Part shown: piece after piece, positions 46,986 to 58,429 of the stretch | Numbering within the stretch: the stretch's first letter is position 1 | Layout: each line of letters opens with the position of its first letter | Assembly: GCA_009760855.2 (NCBI GenBank) | Contig: WPIO01000008.1 | Span: 10,514,501 to 10,578,500 of the forward strand | Reading direction: 5' to 3' | Length of the DNA stretch: 64,000 nucleotides | Origin: Cristatella mucedo | Lineage: Eukaryota > Bryozoa > Phylactolaemata > Cristatellidae | Notes under the pieces: generated by a model | What the model saw: only the letters and a program-made list of their open reading frames with translations | Databases searched by the model: none | What the model was told of the DNA's origin: nothing | Program-made: the position numbers and the translations under genes

Positions 46986-47549
46986 CTAGGCAAGGGACAC
47001 CCATAGCCGGGCTGCCGCACAGGTTATTCTCAGATACGATCAAATAATGAAACGAAAAGAATTTTCAGTGCTTAGTAAAATTTTTTAGCCATACGAGAAA
47101 CACATGCCAAGTATTGCTGGGATGGAAAGATTCTGTTTTGTTTCTTCGTTGATGAAAAAAGCTGAACGTCCATGTAAGAATAATTTTATTAAGTTACGTT
47201 TACACGCACCAGAAGAGGTTATGCATTAAGCCCAGCTAGAAATATAAAAGTTTCTATGCATATAGAGCTTATGCATACAGAGAGAATGAAAATGGAGAGC
47301 TTCGACCATATGTAAGATTGCCAAGAATGGGCTTAATCCTTAAACTTGTTAAGACAGCCAATCATGTGAAGACTATAAGAGCATGCCTGCGTAAGAGCAT
47401 TGGGTGAAAATTTGAAAAATCTTCAAGCTGCATTCGTGGTATTTCAATTGTATGGATTACTTGACAATGTCGTATGGAGCACATGCATGCACCACCTGTG
47501 GTTGACCTTGGAGCATCGATTCAGATGCCGCTCAGCAATGGTGCTAGAG
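46986..47549. other. No recognisable gene
   Basis: AT-richer DNA left of the hAT element. No clear match. Confidence 0.4.
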
Positions 47550-50505
47550 CAGTGGTTCTCAATCTTCCTAATGACGTGACCCTGTAATACACCTCCTCAT
47601 GTTGTGGCGACCCACAAACATAAAAATATTTTCGTGGCTTCTTCGTAACTGGAATTTTGCTACTATAAAATGTAATGTGAACATCTAATATGCAGGATAT
47701 ATTTTCATGATTACAAATTGAACATAATTAAAGCAAAGTGACTAATCGCAAAAAACAATGCGCAATTATACATTGTGAAGTATTTATTTCTAATTACAAA
47801 TAAGTGAAATCGTTTCTTGAAGCATGGTGTATCATAGGTAGCAGTCTTAATATAACAACAGTAAACTGCATTGCTACATGTTGTGATAGTTTGCATGAAA
47901 GGCCACGTCAATGCGAAGGTTGAGATTGCTTCTTTCCCACAAATCAGAAATTCTCGGGCAGTCATTGCAAGAGCACAGCAAAGATCTTCTTCCACAACGA
48001 GTCTACTTCTGTATTTAGACTTGATAAATAACAAGCTGGAAAATCCTGTTTCTCAAAGATACGTTGTTGGAAATGGAAGAAGAAGGCGAAACACAGTCTC
48101 AGACAGAACAGGATATGACTGCAAACACTCGATCCAGAACTTTGTAACTTGCATTGTAGAGAAATCAGTTCTCACTGCGTCTCTGTTAATAAGTTCAACG
48201 AACTCCTCTTTAAGCTGTCTCGGGAACATCTTTAACTTTGACTGGGGATGGACTTCTGGCAAGTGCAAGTGGGGTGGGCGGTAGATTGGGAAAGTATGAT
48301 GGAACTTTGTCTGCAAGCATGTGCAAGCGTTCTTGACCAGAAATTATCATCGTAATTCTATTGTGTGGTTATTCAAAGAATGAAATAGCTGAGCATTGTT
48401 CGGTGCATCCAACTCCTTGCACAGTTGTGAAAACAGCCGATCGCTTAAAGTGCTCGTCTCTGCAAAATTTACAGAACTAATATGCTTTTCATTACTTCTT
48501 GTAACTCTTTTGGTAACGCCTTCGTTGCTAATATTTGCCGATTAATCGTACACCGAGTTCCGATCATTTGGTGACTCATTCAGTACCAAACGTTGTGTCC
48601 AGGCCGACATCCTAGCATAGATGGAACACCATCTGTGCAAACACTGCAAACCTTTCCCAGAGATCGTATGCTCTTTCGGAAATGAAACAACTGTGTCAAA
48701 TACATCACATGCAGTAGTTGTCGTTTCAAGAGGTTTGCAAAAAAGAACTCGTCTTTAAAGCCGCTATCATTAATATACCTCACTTAGATCAGTAACTGTG
48801 AACAGTTTGCAACGTCTGTAGATTCATCAAGCTGAATACTAAATATTGGAAGTAGTGCAGATTTTATTTCCTGTTTCACCTGATCAACAATATTAGCAGA
48901 CACGTCAACTATTCTTTTGCGGACAGTGTCGTTAGATAAAGCAATTGCACTCCATTTCGTAACAAATTCGTCTTCAATCATAACTCTAACAATGTCTCCG
49001 GCTGCTAGCATCAGTAAATCCTCAGCAATGGTGTGAGCTTTCATAGCTCAGGCGATTCTGATTGAGTGCCACCAAAAGTGAAGCTTCGACGGCTGCTACG
49101 TTTTCTTTGTGGTACTTGCCACCAGTGTCAAGTCTGGCCTTCTTGAGTCAACCAGCGTTGCTTCTAAAGTAGTTGGTATCCTTGCCGGCAAAGCTCGGAT
49201 GCTTGCTATCAAAATGGCGTTTTAGTTTGTTCGGCTTCATAGATTCGCTGATAGAACGTCACGACAAAAAACACATTGCGGTTTCTCAATTCCTGCTGAG
49301 TTGCTGAGGTAAAACCATCCTGTAGAAAATTCTCACTATATTTTCTTTTCTGAACTTTCTCCTCCGCACGATCCATTTTCATGGGACGGTTTTCTAGTGA
49401 AAATAATATATAAAAATAATTTTAATAATACAAAAAATGCTGCATGACGTAGTTCAGTCAATAGAGTTCATTAAAGTTTCCTACGATTTACCCTTCTCCA
49501 TGTTTTTTTACATACATGTTACTATCGCAAGGGGCAGTATCAGCATCATCCACAGCTGAATGTAAAAAGATCGATCAGCATCCAGATTAAGTTCCCACTG
49601 TACAGATATTTATTACCGTAGTTGATGATTTTAAGTACATAACCACATTTATCCAGTAATTATAATTCATGAAGTGTCGTTTCTACCTCCAATACTGCTG
49701 ATTTCAGCACAGCAGCTGCTTTCAACAGTAACTGCTTTCAACACATGTGAGACTGGTCCGCATAAGTACGTTGTGGTGCCAACCCTCGTCACCTACACCT
49801 ATAATTGTATGGGGTATATGACAGGGTTGGCGCGATGATGCTGTTACGAACTCGCGGCATAGCGGCTCCGGAACCGAAGTCGTTCGCACAAAGCATCTCG
49901 CTCACAACTGCGCCCCACTCTTTATTGGCAGTTGACAATACTGGCGAACTAGATGCGCTGCGAACAACGATACGTAAGTCGCAGAACCAGGGCTGATACA
50001 CGGAGGCCTGACGATGGTTGCTCAGGGCGTCAGCAGCTAATATAACTCAGTGTAAATCCATTGACATCAATTCCCTATATTCCGCAGCCCTAACGGACCA
50101 CACCCTCTCGAGAGACCATTCATGAGTCGAGGCTGCTCAAATTCTGATCAAATCCCACAGCCTAGCTTATGAAATAGCAAGGGCGCAAACAGCCCACGGA
50201 TTACAACGATTGGTTCCTCATAATCATCATAAGGAACCGCTAACATTATCAATTGTAATCCAGCCAATTGATATTCATACCTTAGCCTCGGCCAATAATC
50301 TCGCCGGCGTTTCAATGCCATCACGCCGTGTACGTGGACGTAGCTGCATGTGGGCGGACCCCTTTGGAGAAGACGGATAGAGGAACAGTGTCTCGGATTC
50401 AAAGACCATCGGAAATAAGTGTTTTCCGATAGTCTTAGGCGACCCCTGTGAAAGGGTCGTTCGACCCCTAATGGAGTCTCGACCCTCACAGCTTGAGAAC
50501 AGCTG
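47550..50505 (-). mobile_element. hAT transposon resembling SPIN, decayed
   Basis: The left end begins CAGTGGTTCTCAATCTTCC and the right end finishes GAGAACAGCTG, matching as imperfect terminal inverted repeats. Next to the right end is CGACCCCTGTGAAAGGGTCG and the subterminal palindrome GACCATCGGAAATAAG with TTTTCCGATAGTCTTAGG (50403-50436). These are signature sequences of SPIN-type hAT elements as I remember them. The minus strand encodes transposase relics. The 8-bp flanks (TGCTAGAG and CACTGACC) do not match, so the ends may have been rearranged or may come from two copies. The stretch 49440-50340 probably contains added DNA. The right flank is an L2-like tail. Confidence 0.7.
47940..49382 (-). 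pseudogene. hAT transposase pseudogene (BED finger type)
   Basis: Start ATG at 49382. KRKYSENFLQDGF is followed, across frameshifts, by KPQCVFC and MKPNKLKRHFDSKH, together the C-x2-C and H-x-H of a BED zinc finger. Then comes a long intact stretch reading AHTIAEDLLMLAAGDIVRVM, FSIQLDESTDVANCSQLL (the hAT catalytic-region LDESTD block), VCTDGVPSMLGCR and RQILATKALPKELQEV. About a third of the protein is deleted near 48365. The C-terminal dimerisation part remains in pieces: LKEEFVELINRDAV, SYPVLSETVFRLLLPFPTTY and SKYRSRLVVEEDL. Related host-adopted genes in vertebrates are of the ZBED5/FAM200 type. Several stops and frameshifts leave no active transposase. Confidence 0.85.
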
Positions 50506-50620
50506 CACTGACCATTCGATCATGCTTCCTTTGCAGCCAATGTAAAGTGCCTAGAAAGAGATTAAGACCTGTGAGGGTTCTATTCAAATGCATTATCAAT
50601 ATTAATTTTAATATTACATT
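50506..50620 (+). mobile_element. L2-like LINE 3' tail at the hAT right border
   Basis: CACTGACCATTCGATCATGC, GCCAATGTAAAGTGCCTAGA, AGAGATTAAGACCTGTGAGG, then ATTATCAATATTAATTTTAA. It is cut exactly at the hAT terminus. Confidence 0.8.
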
Positions 50621-50671
50621 GTGGCGACTTATGTGTATAATAATATTATTATTATAATTATTATAAATCAT

Positions 50672-50870
50672 CATCATCTAGCTCCAGCCTGAACTCAGGG
50701 TTTTCACGGTTTGCTACTGGGTTTCCAGCAGATATTTTCCATTCTGTAGTCTTGTTTTTAAGTAGGCTATTAAACAATTTCTCATGTGAATCTTTAGCTA
50801 GTTTGGTTACTTTGATGTCTGCTGTGACCTAGCAAAGCTGGGTATAGCCAGTGGTACCCAGTAAATGCTT
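50672..50870. repeat. Dispersed repeat R2, copy 2
   Basis: Aligns with 35225-35430 (AGCCTGAACTCAGG, AGATATTTTCCATTCTGTAG, TGATGTCTGCTGTGACCTA, AAAGCTGGGTATAG). It lies a short distance after an L2-like tail, as in copy 1. Confidence 0.8.
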
Positions 50871-51150
50871 GATTGCACAGGCCGGTAAACGAGCAATTAA
50901 TGAGCTACAGAAATCGAGACAGGATGTCACAAATGCATTTGACCAATTCGGATGTAGCATCCCTATGTAAGCAAGCCTGAATTTTAGCAGTGTTATGTGA
51001 CTGAAAGCATGAAAATTTGACCGTGGAGCTGATTTGGTCATCTGGTGAAAGGTCACTTATGCTATGGAGTGGTTAGATCTAAAACCAGAGCTAAACTTAC
51101 TTGCAAGGTCTTAAGATTAAATATAATAAGAAATTTGGCTGGTCTGCCAC
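50871..51150 (-). mobile_element. L2-like LINE RT fragment
   Basis: Minus strand reads SNAFVTSCLDFCSSLIARLP and ACAIK, with the HITLLKFRLAYIGMLH block, up to the SLDDH-like position at about 51050. Confidence 0.8.
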
Positions 51151-52404
51151 AAATCGTTCCAGCATCTTTGTTAGGAATGGTAGAAAGGAGACTGGATGGA
51201 AGCAGCTAAAGTTCTCTTTGTCTAGTGTTGCCTTTTTAATTAGTGGCTTAACAAAAGCTTTTTGAAAGGTGAAGTAACATGACCTAAGGCTAAGGACATA
51301 TTTATCATGTTAGTTATGCATGGCAGCAGCAAATCGATGTAAAGGCTATACTACGGCTATACAAGTGAGGCTGTTGAATCGGCTAGTCTTTAATGTCATA
51401 TGGGAATCAAATCATGAGGGGCATACAAGGTAACTTCGGAAGGCTAGCAGTCACTCATCTCATACGGCCATTTCCCATCTCGCTAGCAAAAGCAATTTCT
51501 CTATGATTGCTCTGAGGTGAACTAAGTAGGCAGCAAGCCTCAAAGAAAGCTGACGGTGTAGAATTCCTAAAAGAAGGAAGATCGAAGCAGCACAGATACA
51601 AGACTGACTGCGTAAACCCGGCTTAACAGTCGGTCAGCTTTCTTCGAACCTTGAAGACTGACTTTAATGCCGGCCCCTTCATTGTCGTAATGGGGGGCTC
51701 TCACGTGCCACTGCATGGCAGCAATTGATGGCTAGCCAGCCCACACAAAAAATTAATTTTGACACATGCAAAACAAGCCAACAAGCACGTAGTCAAAACT
51801 TAGATACAAACTTTACATACATATACACACGCGCATGAATCTCCACATTTAATGGCATAGAGTCGCTGAGACTAAGAGGTTGCTACACGGGAGTGATTCT
51901 AAAAGCCAAATCGGAGAAAATACTGGCCATCAATGCCGTGCTACCCTGAGCCTACTTAGTATCAGCAGATCACTGCCTAGATGGTGTTGGCTTCTGCAGT
52001 GCTATGCACTAATGCTATTCATATCACGCCGTAAAAGTTGCAAGACACGAGGTCGCAAATAAGCAGCAGTGAAATGTGCATATTTTACTGAGCTTAGGGA
52101 AGGTGCCTACATTCTCAACTGCTTACATGCATTGCTAGAAGGCCAGTAGAAATATCGTGCATGAGCTGTATGAGTGCATGGAGAGAAGTTTATGTGCTGG
52201 GACTTTGTAGGGGCATTGCCTACATCACACCCTCAGCCTGTAGCCACACTGTCAGAAGGCTATCGACGGCAGGTGGCATCTGCAGCCTGCACAAAAGAGC
52301 AGATGGTCGTAATCATCTTTCACATTTACAGCCTTTCCCATTGGAAGAGCTCGTGGGTACAGCAACAATCCAAGATCACAGCCTAGGGGTAAAGTCCCAG
52401 GGCA
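51151..52404. other. No gene; SINE-A scrap
   Basis: A SINE-A 3' scrap at about 51341-51390 (GCTATACAAGTGAGGCTGTT, then GAATCGGCTAG). Otherwise nothing recognised. Confidence 0.45.
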
Positions 52405-52530
52405 CAGCCTAGGGGTAAGGCTGTAGCTCTTCACGACCTAGGGCTTGTGTTCGAGTCCTCCACCGGGCAATTGCCTGTTACAGCAAGCAGGAGCAATAGC
52501 AGTTGCTAAGGCTTTTTTGCTGCTCTATAG
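52405..52530 (+). mobile_element. SINE-A, diverged
   Basis: GCCTAGGGGTAAGGCTGTAG, B box GTGTTCGAGTCCTC, CACCGGGCAATTGCCTGTTA, GCAAGCAGGAGCAATAGCAG and AAGGCTTTTTTGCTGCTCTA. Confidence 0.65.
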
Positions 52531-53604
52531 ATGCTTCTGCTGCTGATTCAGCTAGCTGTCTACATTTATCTAGCTTTCCAAGGCATGAGGTTTTCTGCTG
52601 GCAGTGATTACCGACAGACAGCTTAGCAGCAGTTACATTATGCAAATGCTTCGATGCCCATATGACGTGTTGACACCACGTGAGCAATCCACAGCCCCAG
52701 ATGGCCTGGTGCTATGGCATTTCTGCATGACCAGCTGCCGAGTACACATGCATAAGTCATACCAGTCGATTAACAAACGACGGCTTGAAAATCTTATCAG
52801 TAAGTTTGGTATTCACATGCTCAGCAGCACATGACAGATCATTGATCGCTTTTGAGCCGGCGGCTTCTTGGGTTGCTGGAGCTGTTCTGAATCTCCCCCA
52901 CTGCCGATCGATGCTTTAGAGAGCAGCTCACTAGCCCGTGTGAGGCGTGACAGTGGATGAGAAAATCGACAACATCTTACAGGGGTTGTTGGGTGCAGTG
53001 GGTTCATCACAGGCGACAGGCTAAACGATTAGTCATAGATGGCAGCAAGCAGATCTCCAGCTCTGCCCAGAGACAGGATTCAAAAGGAAAAGAGGCAAGC
53101 AAGGATCGGTCAGAGCTGCCATTAATAAAACCATTTACCTCCCACCTGTCGCCGGCCAATTGGAATGCATGTGGGGCACTGAAATAAACGATTTATCAAA
53201 ATCAATAGGCACAAAAGAGTGGCACGGCTGCAGGCTAGCAGCCTGCCACCACCTAGCAGATGCTGAATCGGTGAGTGCAGGAGGCCACTGCACGAGCAGC
53301 ATTTCCCTGGCCACCTCGGCCAGAATGGCTGCCGTCAGCTTACAGGGAGGCAGCTGCCTCAAAGCTTTGTCCGAGACATTCGGTTCGCTCTCAGCCAGCC
53401 TGCCAGACTTGCTGGTCTGGTAGCACGAGAGAGCCACTCGGTGCCGTCAGTAGGGCGCCGGACGAGGCCCCGCTGGGGGTAGGAGGGGGCTGCTAGTTCT
53501 CCCAAGTCCAGAACTGGCCATTATATGTTGTAACAGCAGCGCTATTTTTCATTTTGACTGCTCACAATCAAGTGAGTGACTGGCACCAGGTCTTGGCCCC
53601 GTAA
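52531..53604. other. No recognisable gene
   Basis: A segment near 52855-52930 weakly resembles 55200-55285 (CTCCCCCACTGNNGATCGAT in both). Overlapping 100-aa and 87-aa ORFs at 53135-53437 have no recognisable domain. Confidence 0.4.
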
Positions 53605-53735
53605 GTAAGTAAGGTGCTCAAACCTCACACAGTCCAAGGGATCGAGTCGTCCTTCGGCAGTTCCTTAGGTGCTCACTAAAAGCGTCGTGAAAGCTGCTAA
53701 GGTTCGTTTTCGCCATGCTAATGAGGCTCGGCTGA
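53605..53735 (+). mobile_element. SINE-A-like, strongly diverged
   Basis: AAGTAAGGTGCTCAAACCTC, GGATCGAGTCGTCC (B-box-like), AAAGCTGCTAAGGTTCGTTT and ATGAGGCTCGGCTGAGAATC follow the order of the family body and end. Confidence 0.45.
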
Positions 53736-53826
53736 GAATCGGTCTCTACTTATCTGTCTGTCTATCAAACTAAGAAGATAAACAGAGCAAGTGGGTGTTA
53801 AGCATGAGAGCTTTTTCTTATAGCGT

Positions 53827-54126
<300 letters not shown>

Positions 54127-54129
54127 AAG

Positions 54130-54549
54130 TGCGCATGTGTGTGCATTTGTGTATCGGTCTTACCCATCCACAGTCCAGGGTCACACACAACAACGTAAGG
54201 CAACACTGAGGCTAAAGTAAAGTACTGCATCCTATGCTGCTTACCATTTCTAAAAAGCTGCTTGCTATAAAAAATGCTTGAAAATGCTTGGCCTCAGCAT
54301 GTTCAGGGGTGGCTTGAACTGCAATAAATTCTAGGAGTGGGGTCGGATGGGGCAGACAAAGGCTTGAACTTGTGATATTTTGATCACAAACCGAGAAGCT
54401 CAATCCACGGGCCCACGGCCTTCTCTGCAGCAAATGCAGTTTAAAGAAAGCTTCCTTCAGGGTATCGATCTGTGTTCCAGTGCTGGGGGATGACCCTTGG
54501 ATGGTGCTCCTAGCGGGAAGTGCAGGGACGTGAGAAGTATTAATTTTGC
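54130..54549. other. No recognisable gene
   Basis: Nothing supported. Confidence 0.4.
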
Positions 54550-54675
54550 TTGTTTTTCAAGCATGATTTTACTTACCATTCAATTGCATTTCCCTTTGCA
54601 GCAAATGTAAAGCGCCTAGAAAGAGATTAAGTTCTTTGAGGGCGCTTTATCAAGTACATTATTATTATTATTAAG
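54550..54675 (+). mobile_element. L2-like LINE 3' tail
   Basis: TTTTCAAGCATGATTTTACT, GCAAATGTAAAGCGCCTAGA, CTTTGAGGGCGCTTTATCAA and ATTATTATTATTATTA. Only the last 125 bp are present. Confidence 0.9.
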
Positions 54676-55110
54676 TGACTGGGTTTGGCGCATTTCGGTG
54701 CACAGTATGACCGAATTTGCCGGTTACGCCCAGATAGCAGCGTTCTGTCACCACCTGCCACCACTGGTCATATGGCACAAACCACTGCGGCTTGCCTACA
54801 TGGCCGCCGGCGGTCGGCAGTGCAGAGCGTTCCACGAGCCATGCCACTTGAACAATCCACCGTGTCTGCAGGGTCTTCAGTTTTAGCCATATCTGTAATG
54901 CAAGGTCAGAGCAAGTCGCCATTGACAGTGGCTCAGCCTTTGATGAATCTCTGCACCTCTTACGACATCCAAACCAGTGTTTCTACAGCACTGGAACGCA
55001 TTGGTGAGTGTGGAGATTGTAGGTCTACCAGCAAGTGAGTGCCGGTCACAAGTAAACTAACCTTCTGGTGGCAAACTCGCTCTCTGAGCTTACTGATAAT
55101 ACCTAACAGC
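54676..55110. repeat. Dispersed repeat R3, copy 1
   Basis: Aligns with about 60190-60670: CTACATGGCCGCC/CTGCATGGCCGCC, CAGAGCGTTCCA, GGTCTCCAGTTTTAGCCATA-type, GAATCTCTGCACCTC/GAACCTCTGCACCTC and GTGTGGAGATT. No coding function seen. Confidence 0.75.
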
Positions 55111-55539
55111 TATTAAAAGCTGCTGCGGTTAGTCTCAGATGTAGTGGGTACTACCAGACCAGTTTAGGCCAGTCCAGGCTGGGTGCCCTTCGAGCCCCTC
55201 TAGACTGCTGCAGCTTGCTCGTCTGAGCCAGCTGCAGCAGCAGCTCCGGAAGCTGCTTCCACCCTCCCCCACTGAAGATCGATAGATAACAGAACTCGAA
55301 AGCCCTCGGAAGCCTCTACTTTGGTGCTGCCTTGGAGCCAGTGGGCCGATCGAAGCCTTTTCAGCTGTCCTGTCTCACTAATCATAGTCGTGCTGTCTGC
55401 AACCGGCAAGACGGTCACCTGACCACCGAGCCTAAAACGTGCCACTCAAGATGCAGCCGGAGCTGCACCTTGTCACATCCTAAGCTCAATCCAAGCCCAG
55501 CTCATTATCCTACCATAATTGCCGAATGGCCTCTATCTC
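55111..55539. other. No recognisable gene
   Basis: Intergenic DNA before the actin 4 duplication. Short ORFs only. Confidence 0.4.
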
Positions 55540-55716
55540 ACTGCTCAAGGGCAAACATGTTTATCCAGCAAAGCTGTTCCAATATTAAGCCGGACTGGCC
55601 ACACCCAACAATAGCAGCTCCTGGTCATTGTTGGTCAGCCCACGGGCCAATGGCAGCACTGGAATGCCTTTTTGCAGGAGTAACCAGTGAATCCGGCACC
55701 TACGGTGCCCTCCCCA

Positions 55717-55726
55717 TATATAAATA
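55717..55726 (+). promoter_or_regulatory. TATA box of actin 4
   Basis: TATATAAATA lies 84-93 bp before the start codon. A CCAAT box lies 66 bp further upstream (55647-55651). Spacing predicts a 5' UTR of about 60 nt. Confidence 0.6.
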
Positions 55727-55809
55727 TACTCGGTCTCCTCATCCGACAGTGCGTGCTCGGTTTTTTGGGTTTTTAAGTAGCAGCTGAGCTGCTCTACTAC
55801 CGGTCTGCA

Positions 55810-57387
55810 ATGTCGATGGATGGATCAGCATTGGTCGTCGACAATGGGTCCAGCATGTGCAAGGCTGGTTCTGCCGGGGACGATGCCCCGAGAGCCGTCT
55901 TTCCATCGATTGTCGGCCGTCCGAAACACCAGGTCAGTAGCTGGACGCTAGCATTTCAACATCCGACCGCCATTTCACCCACCTGCTAATGCCATTTGGT
56001 GAAGCCCGTACTAAGCAAATTAAGGCTGAGCTTATTTTTCGCCCACAATGCATATGTACAGTGCCCCGAAAAAAGATTTAGTTTTCTGAAGGTGCTACGC
56101 ACATGCATTGCTGCTGTTTCTACCGTTATTATTGTATCCATGTCACTTGATCATTGCTAGCTATAATGTGCCACTTGCAGTCCAAATTCACGTGTTTTCG
56201 AACGGTTCAGAAAGACAGCTACGTCGTATTCACGTGTTTTCGAGTGCTTTTTAGATGTGAAGCAGTTTTTTTGCATATTGCATGCAACGGTACAAGCTAC
56301 ATAGTATGCATGCCGTGAGATTGCCTTTGGTTTGGGCAAACTGGGCAGTAATTCTTTGCTCTAGGGCTTGACGGTTGGAATGGTTCAGAAGGACAGCTAC
56401 GTCGGAGACGAGGCCCAGAGCAAGCGAGGTATCCTGACCCTGAAGTATCCCATTGAGCACGGCATCGTCACCAACTGGGACGACATGGTGAAGATCTGGC
56501 ACCATATGTTCTACAACGAGCTGCATGTTACTCCCTCGGATTGCCCCGTCTTGCTTACCGAGGCTCCTTTCAACCCGAAAGCCAACAGGGAGAAGATGAC
56601 CCAGATCATGTTCGAGACCTTCAACACACCTGCCATGTACGTCGCCATTCAGGCGGTGCTGTCGCTGTATCCTTCTGGCCGAACGACAGGTATTGTGCTC
56701 GACTCTGGCGACGGTGTCACGCATGCAGTTCCCATCTATGAAGGCAATCCTCTGCCGGATGCTATTCTTCGTCTTGACCTGGCTGGCCGTGATCTTACCG
56801 ACTACCTGATGAAGATCCTTACAGAGCGTGGCGACTTTTTCACCACGTCTGCCAAGGAACAAATCGTGCGTGATATTAAGGAGAAGTTGTGCTACGTGGC
56901 TCTCGACTTCGAGAACGAGATGAACACGGCTGCCAACAGCTCATCTTTGAACAAGACCTATGAGCTTCCAGACGGTCAGGTGATCACGATCGGCAACCAG
57001 AGCTTTCGGTGCCCTGAGGCTCTATTCCAGCCATCGTTCATGGGCATGGAGTCAGCAGGCATCCACAAGACGACCTACAATTCAATCATGAAGTGCGACG
57101 CCGACATCCGTAAGGATCTGTATGCCAACATTGTGCTATCTGGTGGCACAACGATGTATCCTGGCATTGCTGACCGCATGCAGAAGGAGATCACTGCTCT
57201 GGCACCAAGCACAATGAAGATCAAGATTATTGCACCGCCTGAGAGGAAGTACTCGGTCTGGATCGGTGGCTCAATTCTGGCTTCGCTGTCGACGTTCCAG
57301 CAGATGTGGATCAGCAAGCAGGAGTACGATGAGTCGGGCCCAAGCATCGTTCACCGAAAATGTAGTCAGAGCCATTTGTCAGTATAG
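55810..57387 (+). CDS. Actin 4, variant with C-terminal extension
   Basis: Exon 1 is 55810-55932 (41 codons, [17 protein letters not shown]...), the intron has 432 bp at phase 0, and exon 2 is 56365-57387 (340 codons). The 381-aa frame is intact. The ATG at 55810 was chosen because it gives standard actin numbering (Asp 11 in the phosphate loop); the ATG at 55816 is possible. Loop 1 reads DNGSSMC (G to S); loop 2 DSGDGVTH is intact. Other changes are GSAGDD for [15 protein letters not shown] for [17 protein letters not shown] for [19 protein letters not shown] for [11 protein letters not shown], and NKTYELP for EKSYELP. It ends KCSQSHLSV, the same extension as actin 3, so the loss of the normal KCF stop predates their split. 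It has a TATA box and an AATAAA, so it may be expressed. Confidence 0.82.
56040..56135 (+). mobile_element. L2-like or SINE-B terminal module in actin 4 intron
   Basis: GTACAGTGCCCCGAAAAAAG, TTAGTTTTCTGAAGGTGCTA and CCGTTATTATT, orthologous to the insertion at 42426-42516. Confidence 0.75.
56186..56243 (+). repeat. Exon 2 fragment between direct repeats in actin 4 intron
   Basis: ATTCACGTGTTTTCGA occurs at 56186-56201 and 56228-56243. Between them, 56204-56226 matches 23 nt of exon 2 (GGTTCAGAAGGACAGCTACG region) with one mismatch. Confidence 0.85.
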
Positions 57388-57398
57388 ACTGCGCTGCC

Positions 57399-57404
57399 AA
57401 TAAA
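57399..57404 (+). promoter_or_regulatory. Polyadenylation signal of actin 4
   Basis: AATAAA begins 12 nt after the stop codon, in context GCCAATAAAGTAAA. Confidence 0.55.
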
Positions 57405-58019
57405 GTAAATTGACAAAAGCTAGATTGCAAACAAATATGTTGTGTAGGATGTCACTCGTCGATGTTTTGAAAAGGATTCTTTACAGTCAGTCTTGATAGC
57501 TCATGCTCAAGTTCAAAAGCAGCAAATCTGATTACTTTTGCAAGACCTCACCTGTTGATGTTCTTAATCAATCTCTTGATAGCTACTACCAAAAGTCAGA
57601 CGTATCAATCAACCTGCAAGTATGATCTTAGCGAGCAAGTCTATCAAAGTAGTAATTAGGTAAACTTGATTAATCATCTGAGGATGAACTATAACCTATT
57701 CAAAATCAAGCCATCAACAAAATGTACTTACAAAAATTTTAATGCCCATTCCACACCTTTCTGTCAGTGTGACAGCCTTAGCACTAACTATTAGACATTT
57801 CGTTTGTATTCATAATCAATTACCTTCTGAACTTATAAGGTGTTATCTGGCGGCAGGTGCACATATCAGGAGTTGACCATTACCTTGCATCGCTGGCCGG
57901 AAGGCTTACATGACAGTCTAATTTCGACGGCTGAGACAGTGTTCAGTGGCGTGGAAGCTTGGAGACCAAGCTGAGCTACAGAGGTGCGTTGCACTATGGC
58001 AAGGGTTTGCCAAGGTAAC

Positions 58020-58400
58020 CTTATATTAATACAAGCTGCATCGGGCAGCATTTAGGGTTGGAGACAGGAGAGCAGGGCAGATAGATGTGCATGCTAATTG
58101 AGCTGGTAGGCCACCTCATATCGCTTGATCAAGCTTGAATTACTGCATGTGGTAGTACAATGCCAGCCAGAGACTTGACACCCGGTGCCAATAATAATAA
58201 TCATACAGTCTGCCCCTTACTTTATAACCTTATATTTGGTAACCTTATATTAGTACAAGCTGAATCGGGCAACATTTAGGGTTGGAGATAGGAGAGCAGG
58301 GCAGATAGCAGAGTGCATGCTTATCAAGCCGGTAGGTCTCCTCGTGGCTCTTGACCCAGCTTCAATTACTGCATGTGGTAACACAATTCAGTACAATGCC
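58020..58400. repeat. Imperfect tandem duplication downstream of actin 4
   Basis: 58018-58165 recurs at 58248-58385 (TTAGGGTTGGAGA, GGAGAGCAGGGCAGATAG, TTACTGCATGTGGTA). The duplicated actin 3 block has a single copy (about 44410-44560). Confidence 0.85.
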
Positions 58401-58429
58401 AGCCAGCGACTTGACTGTGGTGTCAATCG

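Larger units (their letters stand above)
55540..58220 (+). repeat. Segmental duplication holding actin 4
   Basis: Partner of 41880-44600 (see there). Upstream landmarks shared with the partner are TTCCAATATTAAGCC, ACCCAACAATAGCA and GGCAGCACTGGAAT. Confidence 0.9.

Noticed and set aside
47542-50513. An 8-bp target-site duplication around the hAT element
   Set aside because: The flanks TGCTAGAG and CACTGACC do not match; I could not find a duplicated 8-mer.
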